In this document: positions 33,721-43,092 of the stretch, one piece after another
How the letters are laid out: each line of letters opens with the position of its first letter
Numbering within the stretch: the stretch's first letter is position 1
Origin: Candidatus Aceula lacicola
GTDB taxonomy: Bacteria; Omnitrophota; Gorgyraeia; Zapsychrales; Aceulaceae
NCBI GenBank assembly: GCA_030765785.1
Contig: JAVCCC010000003.1
Coordinates: forward strand, 1 to 46,164
Reading direction: 5' to 3'
Length of the DNA: 46,164 bases
Notes under the pieces: model-generated
Seen by the model: the letters and a program-made list of their open reading frames with translations, nothing else
Databases searched by the model: none
Told to the model about the DNA's origin: nothing
Translations under genes and position numbers: made by a program

Positions 33721-34941
33721 TTACTTAAAAGAAGCTTTTTTAGGAACAATGACAATGCCAGACGTTGTCACAGCAAATCGTTCACGATCCAAGCTTAAAT
33801 TATACCCAATCTCCGTCTTGTTTGGAATGACAACTTCTTTGTCAATAATTGCATTTCTTATCCTGACATCTTTTCCGACAACAACGCTACTCATTAAAAT
33901 AGAGTCACGTATTTTTGCCCCATTCTCAACAGACACATTCGGTGACAATACCGATTTCATAATCTCTGCCCCCTTAACAACGCATCCTCCGGATATAAAA
34001 GAATCAATAATCACGCCTGCCTTAACCCCTTTTTCTCCTGGCTTAGAAAGTATTTTAATAGGAGGATATTGTTCGTGATATGTTCGAACAGGCCACTTTT
34101 TTCTGAATAAATCAAAATCTGGACGATGTTTCAAGAGGTCCATATTAGCCTTGTAGTAAGAATCACGCGTTCCGATATCACGCCAATAGCGAGACTTTCC
34201 ATTTTCGTCTGAAAAATTATAAGCATATACTTTTTTCTTCTCTTTAATCATTTGAGGAATAATGTTCTTTCCAAAATCATGAGAAGAATCGTCCCTATCT
34301 GCGTCCTGGGTAAGTTCACCTAAAAGAACTTCGCGATCAAACAAATAAATTCCCATCGATGCATAAATATGCTTTGGATCGCCTGGAATTGTTTTTGGAT
34401 CTTTTGGTTTTTCTTGAAATCCACAAATGCGTCCATTACGATCAACTTCAATAACGCCAAAATGAACAGACATCGACTTTGGCATCTTAACGCAACAAAC
34501 AGTTGCGTGCGATTTCTTATCATTATGATGATTTAAAAGACGCCCGTAATCCATTCTGTAAATGTGATCTCCAGAAAGAATCAAAACTTTTTTAGGATTA
34601 TAGTCTTTAATCGCATAAATATTTTGATAAATAGCATCCGCCGTTCCCTTATACCAATCAGACCCCACACGCTGCTGAGGTGGAATCGCATCAATAAACT
34701 CACCTAGTTGACTTGAAAAAATATCCCATCCTGTTAGCAAATGCTTTTGAAGCGAGAATGATTTATACTGTGTCAAAACAAAAATACGTCGTAAGCCCGA
34801 ATTGATACAATTGCTCAACGTGAAATCAATAATGCGATAAATGCCACCAAAAGGAACCGCCGGTTTTGCCCGATCTCGCGTTAGAGGATCAAGCCTTTCG
34901 CCTTTTCCTCCAGCAAGAATAAAAGTAAGAACATTGCGCAT
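33721..34941 (-). CDS. glgC: glucose-1-phosphate adenylyltransferase
   Basis: A 406-residue ADP-glucose pyrophosphorylase supplying glycogen or similar alpha-glucans. The N-terminal nucleotidyltransferase motif is LAGGKGERLDPLTRDRAKPAVPFGG, followed by RIIDFTLSNCINSGL, GTADAIYQN and LILSGDHIYRMDYG. The Glc-1-P site (GFQEKPKDPKT) and DFGKNIIPQMI are also seen, and the C-terminal third is a left-handed beta helix (VIIDSFISGGCVVKGAEI). No glgA or glgB lies in the window. It has its own promoter and ends at the bidirectional terminator. Confidence 0.95.
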   Translation of the reverse strand: MRNVLTFILAGGKGERLDPLTRDRAKPAVPFGGIYRIIDFTLSNCINSGLRRIFVLTQYKSFSLQKHLLTGWDIFSSQLGEFIDAIPPQQRVGSDWYKGTADAIYQNIYAIKDYNPKKVLILSGDHIYRMDYGRLLNHHNDKKSHATVCCVKMPKSMSVHFGVIEVDRNGRICGFQEKPKDPKTIPGDPKHIYASMGIYLFDREVLLGELTQDADRDDSSHDFGKNIIPQMIKEKKKVYAYNFSDENGKSRYWRDIGTRDSYYKANMDLLKHRPDFDLFRKKWPVRTYHEQYPPIKILSKPGEKGVKAGVIIDSFISGGCVVKGAEIMKSVLSPNVSVENGAKIRDSILMSSVVVGKDVRIRNAIIDKEVVIPNKTEIGYNLSLDRERFAVTTSGIVIVPKKASFK

Positions 34942-34978
34942 AAAAACCTTTCTTATAGATACATTAAAGTATATATAT

Positions 34979-35006
34979 ATTATACTATCGCATTAACTTT
35001 TTGCAA
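34979..35006 (-). promoter_or_regulatory. predicted glgC promoter
   Basis: Minus-strand TTGCAA (35001-35006), 16-base spacer and perfect TATAAT (34979-34984). Start near 34972; AAAGG precedes the glgC ATG. Confidence 0.65.
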
Positions 35007-35026
35007 TTACCACTTTAAATGCGACC

Positions 35027-37240
35027 TTACTCGCTTGAACACTGGCCTATTTTCTTTGCAATCACATTCGAATTTGGATCAGCTTCTAGAGCAATCCCAT
35101 ACACGTTTGTTGCAAGTTCAATTTCATTATTTCTAAAGAGAACGTCTCCAATTTCGATTAAATCTTCAGTATTTTCTTTCTTAAAACCATCACTTTTTCT
35201 TAAAATTTCTACACTCTCTAAAAAACGACCATCTTTGACATACGCCATCGATAACTTTAAAAAAACTTTGTTGCTCTTTACATCATTCTTGACTATCCAT
35301 TCATAGTGCTTTGTCGCCATCTCAAGATCTCCGAGATTCTCACAAGATAGAGCAAAATAATACCGAATATCAAAACTTTTAGGCAAAATCATAGCTGCAA
35401 TGCGAAGATTCTCAAAAGCCTCATCATACTTTCCTTGTTTTAAATAAATTTTCCCCCTTATAAAATACGGCTCAGCATATCCTGGTCCAATTAAAAGTGC
35501 CTGTTTCACCTGATCAAGAGCTAAATTATCCCAATCTAAAATTTCAAAAACACGCGCTCTTTTCACTTCTTGATAAGGAGAAACTTTCTTAAAACCGAGT
35601 TCTCGAATATCTGTTTTTGAAAAAAAAGCCTTATTCTCATTTACCCTTAAGCGCTTGATGGAATCTTTATTCTCCGGAACATCCTTTAAAAATATAACGG
35701 CATCGTGATCCAAATAAACCAAAACCCAACTATCGTCATCATAAATTTTTTCAAAAATCTTCTTTGGAATATCTTGAAATGCACTACTTAAAAAGACCCC
35801 TGTTAAATTATATTTCTCGGCCACCACATCAAAGAGTACTTTATCGCCTTTATTCCATATTTTTTTATACTCCTTAAAGAATTGAGGCCCATAAAGCTCT
35901 GTTCGACCATCAATAAAAACCTTGATATCAGGAAAACAATTTCCGATCAAATACGCCCCAGAATTAAAATCATTAAAGAAGTTTCCTTTAATATGATTCT
36001 TTTTCAAAAAACTAATAGCATCCGATGGAAAATTACGCTTACTTACACCGCCAAAAAAACTTTTCATTTCATAATTCTTAAAGTCATAATAGCGCAGTTC
36101 GGCTTCTTGGGATACAAACTGAAACATCCAAACAATCAGTGCTATTTTAAGAAGCGACAACCCTACATATTTTAACTTTTCTCGATTTTTAAAAATACAA
36201 GAAACTTTTTCAAGATAAATATTCTTAAAATTGTAAAAAGAAACCCAATACGCAACAAAAGAAAAGAAAACCATATTTCTTAAAGCCTTTACTGATAAAA
36301 ATAAAAAAATCACCCATAAAAACAAATGAACTAAATTGATTCTCCTATAATTAGCGATAAAACTTACGAATGAAATTAGAATCAACAATTTATAATGTAT
36401 ATATTTAAACGAAAACAATGTTTGTTTCAACAATGGACTGGCGAGCTCCTGAATGCTATTAAAAAATACCTTAGACTCTCCTGTCATCTGAAGCAAAACT
36501 TCAAAAGGATAAACTAATCCCTTAACAAATTGCGGATTCACAACAGAAGCTAAAAATGTCGCTAAAAAAATAATCTTTAAAGAATTAAATTCTTGATCTT
36601 TAAGACAATCTACAGAATTCCAGTTCCAAGGAAGCTTTGCTCGTCTTTTAAAAGATTCAGCGCACAAATACACGAGAACAATGGCTGGGCCAAAAATAAA
36701 GAACCCATGCATGTTCACCCACAAAATCTGTATAAATATAAATAAAAATATGATCCATTTTTTCGAGAGATGAAGTTGCAATAAATAAATATAAACCACT
36801 AGGAAAAAAAGACTAAAAATATCTGGTCGAATTGTAAATCGAAATTGGTAGGATAACGCAACAAGCAACAACAAGAAAACTGTTGTCACCTGCCTTTTTC
36901 GAATATCGCCTAAAAAAAGCAAAAACATAAATGTAAAAACAACAACAATAGACTGCATGGAAGAAAGACCATCAAACCCAAATGAGGAAAAAACAAAATG
37001 CGATATGCTCTGGAATAGCCACTCGTGATTATTCCACGGCTGGCCAAAAACAGTACAAGAAAAAACATCCACACTTGGGATAAAACCATTTTGAATAATA
37101 AATTCTCCAGATTTTAGATGCAACCATATATCAAAAGCCCGAATCTCAATGCCTGTCAAGAAGACAACAAGGCTTAATAAAGACGCGATACTAAAAATAC
37201 CTAACATATAACTTATTTTCTTTAGAATTTTCTCTGACAT
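35027..37240 (-). CDS. polytopic membrane protein with C-terminal TPR repeats, GT-C-like
   Basis: A 737-residue protein. Residues 1 to about 390 contain ten or more hydrophobic helices. The first external loop (AFDIWLHLKSGEFIIQNG, then FGQPWNNHEWLFQSI) has the Asp/His/Glu pattern of many GT-C glycosyltransferase-like membrane proteins. Residues about 390-560 form a soluble part with FFNDFNSGAYLIGNCFPDIKVFIDGRTELYG, also seen in this family. From about 575 to the end are tetratricopeptide repeats (YAEPYFIRGKIYLKQGKYDEA, IRYYFALSCENLGDLEMATKHYEW). A role in adding sugars to a lipid or protein at the envelope is inferred, not shown. It starts 13 bases after oppF, so it may share the opp transcript. 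Confidence 0.75.
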   Translation of the reverse strand: MSEKILKKISYMLGIFSIASLLSLVVFLTGIEIRAFDIWLHLKSGEFIIQNGFIPSVDVFSCTVFGQPWNNHEWLFQSISHFVFSSFGFDGLSSMQSIVVVFTFMFLLFLGDIRKRQVTTVFLLLLVALSYQFRFTIRPDIFSLFFLVVYIYLLQLHLSKKWIIFLFIFIQILWVNMHGFFIFGPAIVLVYLCAESFKRRAKLPWNWNSVDCLKDQEFNSLKIIFLATFLASVVNPQFVKGLVYPFEVLLQMTGESKVFFNSIQELASPLLKQTLFSFKYIHYKLLILISFVSFIANYRRINLVHLFLWVIFLFLSVKALRNMVFFSFVAYWVSFYNFKNIYLEKVSCIFKNREKLKYVGLSLLKIALIVWMFQFVSQEAELRYYDFKNYEMKSFFGGVSKRNFPSDAISFLKKNHIKGNFFNDFNSGAYLIGNCFPDIKVFIDGRTELYGPQFFKEYKKIWNKGDKVLFDVVAEKYNLTGVFLSSAFQDIPKKIFEKIYDDDSWVLVYLDHDAVIFLKDVPENKDSIKRLRVNENKAFFSKTDIRELGFKKVSPYQEVKRARVFEILDWDNLALDQVKQALLIGPGYAEPYFIRGKIYLKQGKYDEAFENLRIAAMILPKSFDIRYYFALSCENLGDLEMATKHYEWIVKNDVKSNKVFLKLSMAYVKDGRFLESVEILRKSDGFKKENTEDLIEIGDVLFRNNEIELATNVYGIALEADPNSNVIAKKIGQCSSE

Positions 37241-37253
37241 ATTTCCTCTTTTA

Positions 37254-38120
37254 TTATTCTAAAACAAAATGATCTTTTTCTTTCTCAGCAAGCCGCATAT
37301 TCTCATTAACAGGAATCTCTCTTGTCGCATCTTCTACTTTATAATAAATTGCCGCACTCAACAATTGTTTTGTATAAGAATGCTTTGGATTAGAAAAAAT
37401 CTGCTGACAGCTTGCAGATTCTACCACCTTACCCTTAAACATAACCACAACTCTCGAACAAATCTTTTCAATAACTTTTAAATTATGCGATATAAAGAAA
37501 TACGTTAAATTAAACTCTTTTTGTAACTCGCTGAGAAGCTCCAAGATTTCTTCCTGAACCAAAATATCCAAAGACGAGACCGCCTCATCTAAAATTAAAA
37601 CTTCTGGGTTAACCGCAAGCGCTCTAGCGATAGCAATACGCTGACGTTCTCCTCCGCTAAACTCATGAGGAAAACGTTCTAGAATATCTTCTGGGAGCTT
37701 AACGGCTAAAAGAAGCTCTTTGATTCTTTGCTCCTTTTCCGCGTAACTTCGAGCTTTATCAAAAATCATAGCTTCTCCAATAATAGAACGCACCGTAAAT
37801 CGAGGGTCGAGACTGCTAAACGGGTCTTGAAAAACCATTTGAACCTTTCGTCGAAACTGATGCATCTGTTTTGAAGAAAGCCTTGAGACATCTCTACCTT
37901 CAAACAGAACTTTTCCTTCATCAAAGTCCAATAGCTTCATTACAATCCGCCCTAAAGTTGTCTTGCCGCAACCGGATTCACCAACCAAGCCTACACTTTC
38001 TCCCTTCTTAAGATTCAAACTAAAGCCATCAACAGCCTTAATATGTCTTCTTCGATCAGATAAAAATCCCTTTTGAAGAGGAAAATATTTCTTTATATTT
38101 TGTAATTCTAGTAACACCAT
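37254..38120 (-). CDS. oligopeptide ABC transporter ATPase, OppF-type
   Basis: A 288-residue nucleotide-binding subunit. Walker A GLVGESGCGKTTLGR is near residue 50, the Q-loop at QMVFQDPFSSLDPR, the ABC signature HEFSGGERQRIAIARAL, and Walker B VLILDEAVSSLDI followed by the switch His (FISHNL). The C terminus has the oligopeptide-transporter motif NPKHSYTKQLLSA. It pairs with the upstream OppD-type ATPase to drive one importer. It begins two bases after that gene. Whether the cargo is oligopeptides, dipeptides or a related small molecule cannot be read from the ATPase. Confidence 0.92.
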   Translation of the reverse strand: MVLLELQNIKKYFPLQKGFLSDRRRHIKAVDGFSLNLKKGESVGLVGESGCGKTTLGRIVMKLLDFDEGKVLFEGRDVSRLSSKQMHQFRRKVQMVFQDPFSSLDPRFTVRSIIGEAMIFDKARSYAEKEQRIKELLLAVKLPEDILERFPHEFSGGERQRIAIARALAVNPEVLILDEAVSSLDILVQEEILELLSELQKEFNLTYFFISHNLKVIEKICSRVVVMFKGKVVESASCQQIFSNPKHSYTKQLLSAAIYYKVEDATREIPVNENMRLAEKEKDHFVLE

Positions 38121-38122
38121 AA

Positions 38123-38899
38123 TTAAACCAATGCCATCAACTTTCTTGTAAATTCTTCTCTCGGATGATCAAAGACATCAGAAACACATCCTGACTCAAT
38201 GACACGCCCTTCATCTAGAATAAAAACACGATCCGCTAAAAATCGCACAACTCCCAAATCGTGAGTAATCAAAAACATTGAAATATTCAATTCATTCTTT
38301 AATTTTTTAAAAAGCGATAAAATTTTTGCCTGTATCGTTACGTCTAAATTGCTTGTTGGCTCATCTGCGATAATCAATTTTGGATTCCCAGCTATCGCCT
38401 GCGCGATCATAGCACGTTGACGAAGACCCCCGCTTAATTGATGTGGATAATAAGACGCCACTCTCTCAGGATCTGGAACCTCAACAATATCTAAAAGCTC
38501 ACAAACTCTTTTCTTAATTTGTTTTTGATTTAAACAAGTATGAAACTGCAAAACTTCTGCAATTTGATTTCCAATACGAAACACAGGATTAAATGCACTT
38601 AACGGCTCTTGAAAAACCATAGAAATTTCTTTTCCTCGAATTTTCTGCATTTGTTTTTCGTTGCATCCCAGCAAATCTTTTCCTTCAAACAAAATCTTAC
38701 CTTGCGAAACATTCATAACAGGTGATAAAAGTTTTAGAATGGAAAGTCCGACCGTTGTCTTTCCTCCTCCCGAGCCTCCCACCAAAGCCACAGTCTCAAG
38801 CTCACTTATATCTAGACTAAGATTGCTAACAAGAGGCCTTTTTTCACTCTGGCCTTTAATATCAATTGATAAATTTTCTATTCTTAAAAGTTCGCTCAT
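38123..38899 (-). CDS. oligopeptide ABC transporter ATPase, OppD-type, short
   Basis: A 258-residue ATPase subunit with Walker A LVGGSGGGKTTVGLS, Q-loop MVFQEPLSAFNPVFRIG, signature HQLSGGLRQRAMIAQAI and Walker B LIIADEPTSNLDV, then the switch His ITHDLG. It stops at HPREEFTRKLMALV, so it lacks the roughly 60-residue C-terminal extension with a cysteine cluster that many OppD/DppD proteins carry. Length and intact ending suggest a naturally short form rather than a truncation. It sits between oppC and oppF. Confidence 0.9.
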   Translation of the reverse strand: MSELLRIENLSIDIKGQSEKRPLVSNLSLDISELETVALVGGSGGGKTTVGLSILKLLSPVMNVSQGKILFEGKDLLGCNEKQMQKIRGKEISMVFQEPLSAFNPVFRIGNQIAEVLQFHTCLNQKQIKKRVCELLDIVEVPDPERVASYYPHQLSGGLRQRAMIAQAIAGNPKLIIADEPTSNLDVTIQAKILSLFKKLKNELNISMFLITHDLGVVRFLADRVFILDEGRVIESGCVSDVFDHPREEFTRKLMALV

Positions 38900-38901
38900 T
38901 C

Positions 38902-40023
38902 TTACAACTGACCTTCCATCTTAAGCGTTGGATCTAACGCATCTCTCAATGCATCACCGATAATATTAAAACAAATAACTGTTAGAAAAATAAAAAATCC
39001 AGGCAATAAAATCCAAGGTGCAAAACGTATCTGAATAATCCCCATCGCCTCCGATAAAAGATTGCCCCAGCTCGCATAAGGATCTTGAATGCCAAGACCT
39101 AAAAGACTTAAAGCGCTCTCGCCCATAATATATCCTGGAATAGAAAGCATGATCGCAACAATCGAATAAGATATGGTGTGTGGCAAAATATGATTCTTTA
39201 TAATCTTGATATCAGACAAACCTATCGCTTTAGCTGCCAAAACATAATCTCTTTGCTTTAAAGAAATGGCCATTCCACGAATAACGCGCGCCAAAGAAGC
39301 CCATCCAATAAAAGAAAAAATAACAATCATCAAAAGATAAACCTGCAAAGAATTTAAGTTCGGTGGAAACGCTGCGCGCAAAGCCAGCATCAAATAAAAC
39401 CCAGGAATCATCATAATCATTTCACACATGCGCATGATAAGATTATCTATTTTCCCTCCATAATATCCAGAGATGCCACCTATGAGAAGTCCAAAAAAGA
39501 ATGAAATCGCAACGCCTACAAGGCCGATCGACAACGAAATTCGTGCGCCCCATAATAGCCTTGAAAAAAGATCTCTACCCCTTGAGTCCGCACCCCAAAG
39601 ATGAAGTCGCCCAGGACTCTTGACACCAAAAAGATGGTACGAAGACGGAATCATTCCTAAAATTTTATACTGATCCCCTTTAACGAAAAGCTTGATTGAA
39701 AAACTTTCACTAACATCTTCCGTGTAAACTCTTTTATGAAATTGATCGAAGGACAACGTCATTTTGTTAACATATGGCCACGCTAACTTCCCTTGAGAGC
39801 TAACAACATGGATTTTCATTGGCGGGCAATACGAATAATTTCGATTTTCATTATCATATGAGTATGGTGACAAAAATCCAGCAAAAATAGCTGAGAAATA
39901 CAATATCATTAAAACGCCAAAACAAAACATGGCTAAACGATTCTTTCGAAACGTTGCCATTGCCATTTGAAATTGACTCTTACTTTTTGTTTTCATTCTA
40001 GTCATAACGAATCCTCGGATCAA
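38902..40023 (-). CDS. oligopeptide ABC transporter permease, OppC-type, with enlarged first loop
   Basis: A 373-residue inner-membrane permease. An N-terminal helix (residues 28-52) is followed by about 100 extracytoplasmic residues (SPYSYDNENRNYSYCPPMK to SPGRLHLWGADSRGRDLFSR) before the conserved domain starts with RISLSIGLVGVAISFFFGLLIGG. The EAA-type loop is seen as REYVL-like KQRDYVLAAKAIGLSDIKIIKNHILPH. The long loop resembles YejE-type permeases rather than short OppC. It overlaps oppB by 26 bases at its start. Confidence 0.9.
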   Translation of the reverse strand: MIRGFVMTRMKTKSKSQFQMAMATFRKNRLAMFCFGVLMILYFSAIFAGFLSPYSYDNENRNYSYCPPMKIHVVSSQGKLAWPYVNKMTLSFDQFHKRVYTEDVSESFSIKLFVKGDQYKILGMIPSSYHLFGVKSPGRLHLWGADSRGRDLFSRLLWGARISLSIGLVGVAISFFFGLLIGGISGYYGGKIDNLIMRMCEMIMMIPGFYLMLALRAAFPPNLNSLQVYLLMIVIFSFIGWASLARVIRGMAISLKQRDYVLAAKAIGLSDIKIIKNHILPHTISYSIVAIMLSIPGYIMGESALSLLGLGIQDPYASWGNLLSEAMGIIQIRFAPWILLPGFFIFLTVICFNIIGDALRDALDPTLKMEGQL

Positions 40024-40963
40024 CCCATGCGAGCAAAATATCAGCCAAAAGATTTCCTAAAAACAGCAAGACCCCTCCCATAAGCATGCTCGCCATTACC
40101 AAATACAAATCCTTCGCTCGGACGGCTGTTAACATCACCGATCCAATTCCAGGCCAACTACAAATAATTTCGATCAAAGCCGCACCACTCAAAAGCCCTG
40201 ATAAATGATATCCAAAAATTGTAACCAACGGATTAATCGCGTTACGAAGTGCATGCTTATAAATAACACGACTTTCTGGCAAGCCTTTAGCACGAGCCGC
40301 TAAAATATATTGTTTTCGCAAAACCTCTAAAAGATTTCCTCGCATAATCCTTTGAAGACCTGCTATAGACCCAATGGAAATAACAACCGTTGGAATGACA
40401 AGGTGGCGCGCCACATCTAAAAATTTTCCAACAAAACTCATCTGGTCAAAGTTTGCGCTTTGCATCCCTCCTAAAGGAAGACCCCCAAACTTTGAAGCAA
40501 AATATAAAAGAATAATAGCTAAAAAGAAGCTCGGCACCGACAAACTAATAAAAGAAATAATCGACAAAAATTTATCAATAAAACGATTACGGCGAACCGC
40601 CATCACAATCCCTAGAGGAATCGCAATCAACCACGTGGCCAACATCGCACTTAATGCTAAAATAAACGTATTAAAAAGTCGGCTCGAAATAATTTCAGAA
40701 ACTGGAGCATTATAATAAAAAGAATAACCTAGATTGAAATGTAAAAGATTCTTAAGCCAGTGCAAATATTGCTGAAGCAATGGCTTATCGAGATAATAAA
40801 GCTTCTCGTAATGAGCAATAGTCTGCGGAGATACTTGAGGGTCAAGCTTGAGCGTATCAAAAAAGTTTCCTGGGGTGATTTGAATCAAAATAAAAGTCAA
40901 AAGCGAAATCCCAAATAGCAATGGGATAGCGATTAAAATTCTTTTTAAAACATATTTAAACAT
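39998..40963 (-). CDS. oligopeptide ABC transporter permease, OppB-type
   Basis: A 321-residue permease with six hydrophobic helices. The typical OppB/DppB start is FKYVLKRILIAIPLLFGISLLTFILIQITPG. The EAA loop reads EVLRKQYILAARAKGLPESRVIYKHALRNA, and the C-terminal block is ALIEIICSWPGIGSVMLTAVRAKD. It forms the channel together with the OppC-type subunit. Its ATG overlaps the oppA stop region, consistent with coupling. Confidence 0.93.
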   Translation of the reverse strand: MFKYVLKRILIAIPLLFGISLLTFILIQITPGNFFDTLKLDPQVSPQTIAHYEKLYYLDKPLLQQYLHWLKNLLHFNLGYSFYYNAPVSEIISSRLFNTFILALSAMLATWLIAIPLGIVMAVRRNRFIDKFLSIISFISLSVPSFFLAIILLYFASKFGGLPLGGMQSANFDQMSFVGKFLDVARHLVIPTVVISIGSIAGLQRIMRGNLLEVLRKQYILAARAKGLPESRVIYKHALRNAINPLVTIFGYHLSGLLSGAALIEIICSWPGIGSVMLTAVRAKDLYLVMASMLMGGVLLFLGNLLADILLAWVDPRIRYD

Positions 40964-42717
40964 TATCGATAATTCTCTTTTATATAAAGCTCTTCTAAAT
41001 TATGAAAAACGCCACCATAAACCGTTGGGTTTAAATTCTCAAACTTATTTCGCACAGCCGACATTCCCGCACCTAAAACGGTATAAATCAAAGGAAGTTT
41101 CTCGGACACAATCATCTGCCATTCATCATACAAAGGTTTTCTATTTTTATCATCTAGTTCTTGAACAGCTAAATTAAAAATCTCATCGATGCGTGCTTCC
41201 CATTCCGTTTCCGGCTTCTCCTGACCTGGATTCCAAAAATGAAGCTGGCCGTTTGAAACCCAAACATTCTTTCCAAAATGTGGCTCAATGCCACCCGTTA
41301 GTCCAATCAAAATAGCATCCCAATCATAAATTCCAATCAACTTAGCCACTAAATTATTAAACTCTAATCCTAAGAAATTAACCTTCAATCCAATCTCTTC
41401 TAAATCGTGGCGAATAATAGCTGCGATCTGAAGTCGTTCAGGAGAGTTTGAGCTCGTGAACAAATTAAATTCAACCTTATTGCCATCGCTATCTTCAACA
41501 ATCCCATCTCCATCGCGATCTATAAATCCGGCATCATTTAAAATCTTTTTTGCTTTCTCTAAATCATAATCATACTTTAAAACATTCGGATTATAAAAAA
41601 TGCCTGCACTTGGATTCATCGCCGAATATTGAGGAAACCCAAGATCATTCATAACAATTTGAATAATGCGTTCTTTGTCAATGGCGTACGCCACTGCTTT
41701 TCGAAACGCGAGATTTCGAAACCAAGATAATTTTATGGGATCAACAAAGGGTTTATTTGTTTTTGGATTCACTCTTGAATTCTGGTTGAAAACAACAAAA
41801 TTACTTCCAAACGTAGCGCCTAAATCATAAACCGTAAAATCTTTTTCGCTTTCTAAAGGTTTCAGCAAAGGATAATCCGTTCCTCGAACCTCACACGAAT
41901 CCGTCTCCCCTTCTAAAAACTTTAAAAGTGCTACGTCTTGATTTTGAACAATAAGATAAATAATTCTCTGAATAAACGGCAGCTTCTCGCCTTTATCAGA
42001 TTTATCCCAATAAAGAGGATTTGCTTTTAAAACAACGCGCTGACCTGGCTGATAAAGCTCAAGAAGATACGGGCCGGTGCCAACAATCTCCTCAACCGGC
42101 GTATCGATCCCCCATTTAAAATTAAACGTCCCGTCATCAACTGAACTTTTAAGCGCGTGCTTTGGCATTATACTTGTGCCCATAGAACGCAAAAAAGGAG
42201 CAAAACGCATTGGCAAAATAAACTCAACAGTATATTGATCAATCTCTTTGACTTTAAACTCTTTGCCATCAATTGTAAAAATATCGCGTGACGACGTTGG
42301 AATATTATCGTTATAAATCAAATCATTAAACGTAAAGACAACATCTTCTGCCGTAAACGGTTTTCCATCAGACCAGAGGACGTCCTCTCGAAGATCAAAA
42401 GTCCACGTCAAGCCATCATCGCTGACCTTCCAGCTCTTTGCTAAGCTTGGTTGAACCTCTAACGTCTCGCCGTCTGTTTTTGTTAACCCTTCAAAAAGAT
42501 ATCCTATCACAGCCGACGTAGAGCTTTCTTTGGCCACAACAGGATTAAAGCTTCGAGGATCAGACGTCGTGGTAAAAACGAGCTGCCCTCCATATTTATC
42601 GAAAGGCTTATCCTGCGCAAAAACAAGACGTCCTGAACATAAAAAAACTACTAATACAATTAGTAGTTTTTTTATACCTTCGATATTTAGAAAAATATTC
42701 TTATTGTGTCGCTTCAC
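40963..42717 (-). CDS. oligopeptide-binding protein (solute-binding protein family 5)
   Basis: A 584-residue exported binding protein for the importer encoded next to it. The N terminus carries a signal peptide (KKLLIVLVVFLCSGRLVFA, cleavage after about residue 35). The family-5 fold follows: TTSDPRSFNPVVAKESSTSAVI, LAKSWKVSDDGLTWTFDLRED, WSDGKPFTAEDVVFTFND and the conserved hinge strand RKAVAYAIDKERII. A small calcium-loop-like insertion, DRDGDGIVEDSDG, occurs near residue 405. The start is a GTG at 42717 without a clear Shine-Dalgarno, overlapping the secG end by 17 bases. A perfect hairpin lies inside the signal-peptide codons (42639-42675). Confidence 0.9.
   Translation of the reverse strand: MKRHNKNIFLNIEGIKKLLIVLVVFLCSGRLVFAQDKPFDKYGGQLVFTTTSDPRSFNPVVAKESSTSAVIGYLFEGLTKTDGETLEVQPSLAKSWKVSDDGLTWTFDLREDVLWSDGKPFTAEDVVFTFNDLIYNDNIPTSSRDIFTIDGKEFKVKEIDQYTVEFILPMRFAPFLRSMGTSIMPKHALKSSVDDGTFNFKWGIDTPVEEIVGTGPYLLELYQPGQRVVLKANPLYWDKSDKGEKLPFIQRIIYLIVQNQDVALLKFLEGETDSCEVRGTDYPLLKPLESEKDFTVYDLGATFGSNFVVFNQNSRVNPKTNKPFVDPIKLSWFRNLAFRKAVAYAIDKERIIQIVMNDLGFPQYSAMNPSAGIFYNPNVLKYDYDLEKAKKILNDAGFIDRDGDGIVEDSDGNKVEFNLFTSSNSPERLQIAAIIRHDLEEIGLKVNFLGLEFNNLVAKLIGIYDWDAILIGLTGGIEPHFGKNVWVSNGQLHFWNPGQEKPETEWEARIDEIFNLAVQELDDKNRKPLYDEWQMIVSEKLPLIYTVLGAGMSAVRNKFENLNPTVYGGVFHNLEELYIKENYR
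42639..42675 (-). terminator. terminator-like perfect hairpin inside the oppA signal-peptide codons
   Basis: Two perfectly complementary 17-base arms (ATAAAAAAACTACTAAT and its reverse complement) flank a 3-base loop; the 3' arm ends in seven Ts. It begins 26 bases after the secG stop, where a terminator for pgk-tpiA-secG could lie, but is also coding for KKLLIVLVVF. The stem has only two G-C pairs, so strength is uncertain. Confidence 0.45.
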
Positions 42718-43069
42718 TTGAATTTACCGCATTTTCTGCATTTGCGTTAATTTCTATTTTTTGCGTATTTTCAGCCGCTTTATCAAAAAGTTTATCAGGA
42801 TCAAACTCTTCTTGTTTTGCGCCTGCTTTTATCAAAAGCGATTTATTTTTTTGAGCCGACAAGAAAGCAAGACTTAAAGATGTGCACAAAAAAATGATCG
42901 CAAGAACCGTTGTGGCTCTGATCAAAAAACTATTCGTCTGAGCTCCAAACATTGATTCAGCCGCTGCAAAAGCATCTGTTAGGCCTCCTCCTCGCCCGGA
43001 TTGCATCAAAACAGTAACCGCAAGCAAAATACAAGAAAGAACGTGAACGATAACAACAAATGTAAACAT
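42701..43069 (-). CDS. secG: preprotein translocase subunit SecG
   Basis: A 122-residue small membrane subunit of the SecYEG translocon. The two transmembrane helices (residues 2-22 and 50-70) enclose the signature loop LMQSGRGGGLTDAFAAAESMFGAQTNSF. The C-terminal 45 residues are a charged tail typical of longer bacterial SecG. It follows tpiA by 23 bases, the very common tpiA-secG pairing, and overlaps the start of oppA. Confidence 0.95.
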   Translation of the reverse strand: MFTFVVIVHVLSCILLAVTVLMQSGRGGGLTDAFAAAESMFGAQTNSFLIRATTVLAIIFLCTSLSLAFLSAQKNKSLLIKAGAKQEEFDPDKLFDKAAENTQKIEINANAENAVNSSEATQ

Positions 43070-43092
43070 ATTGTTTCCCCTTTATTTAATTA

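Noticed and set aside
38123-38899. OppD-type ATPase as a truncated pseudogene
   Set aside because: All ATPase motifs and a natural C-terminal motif are present and spacing to its neighbours is normal, so it is read as a short but intact form.
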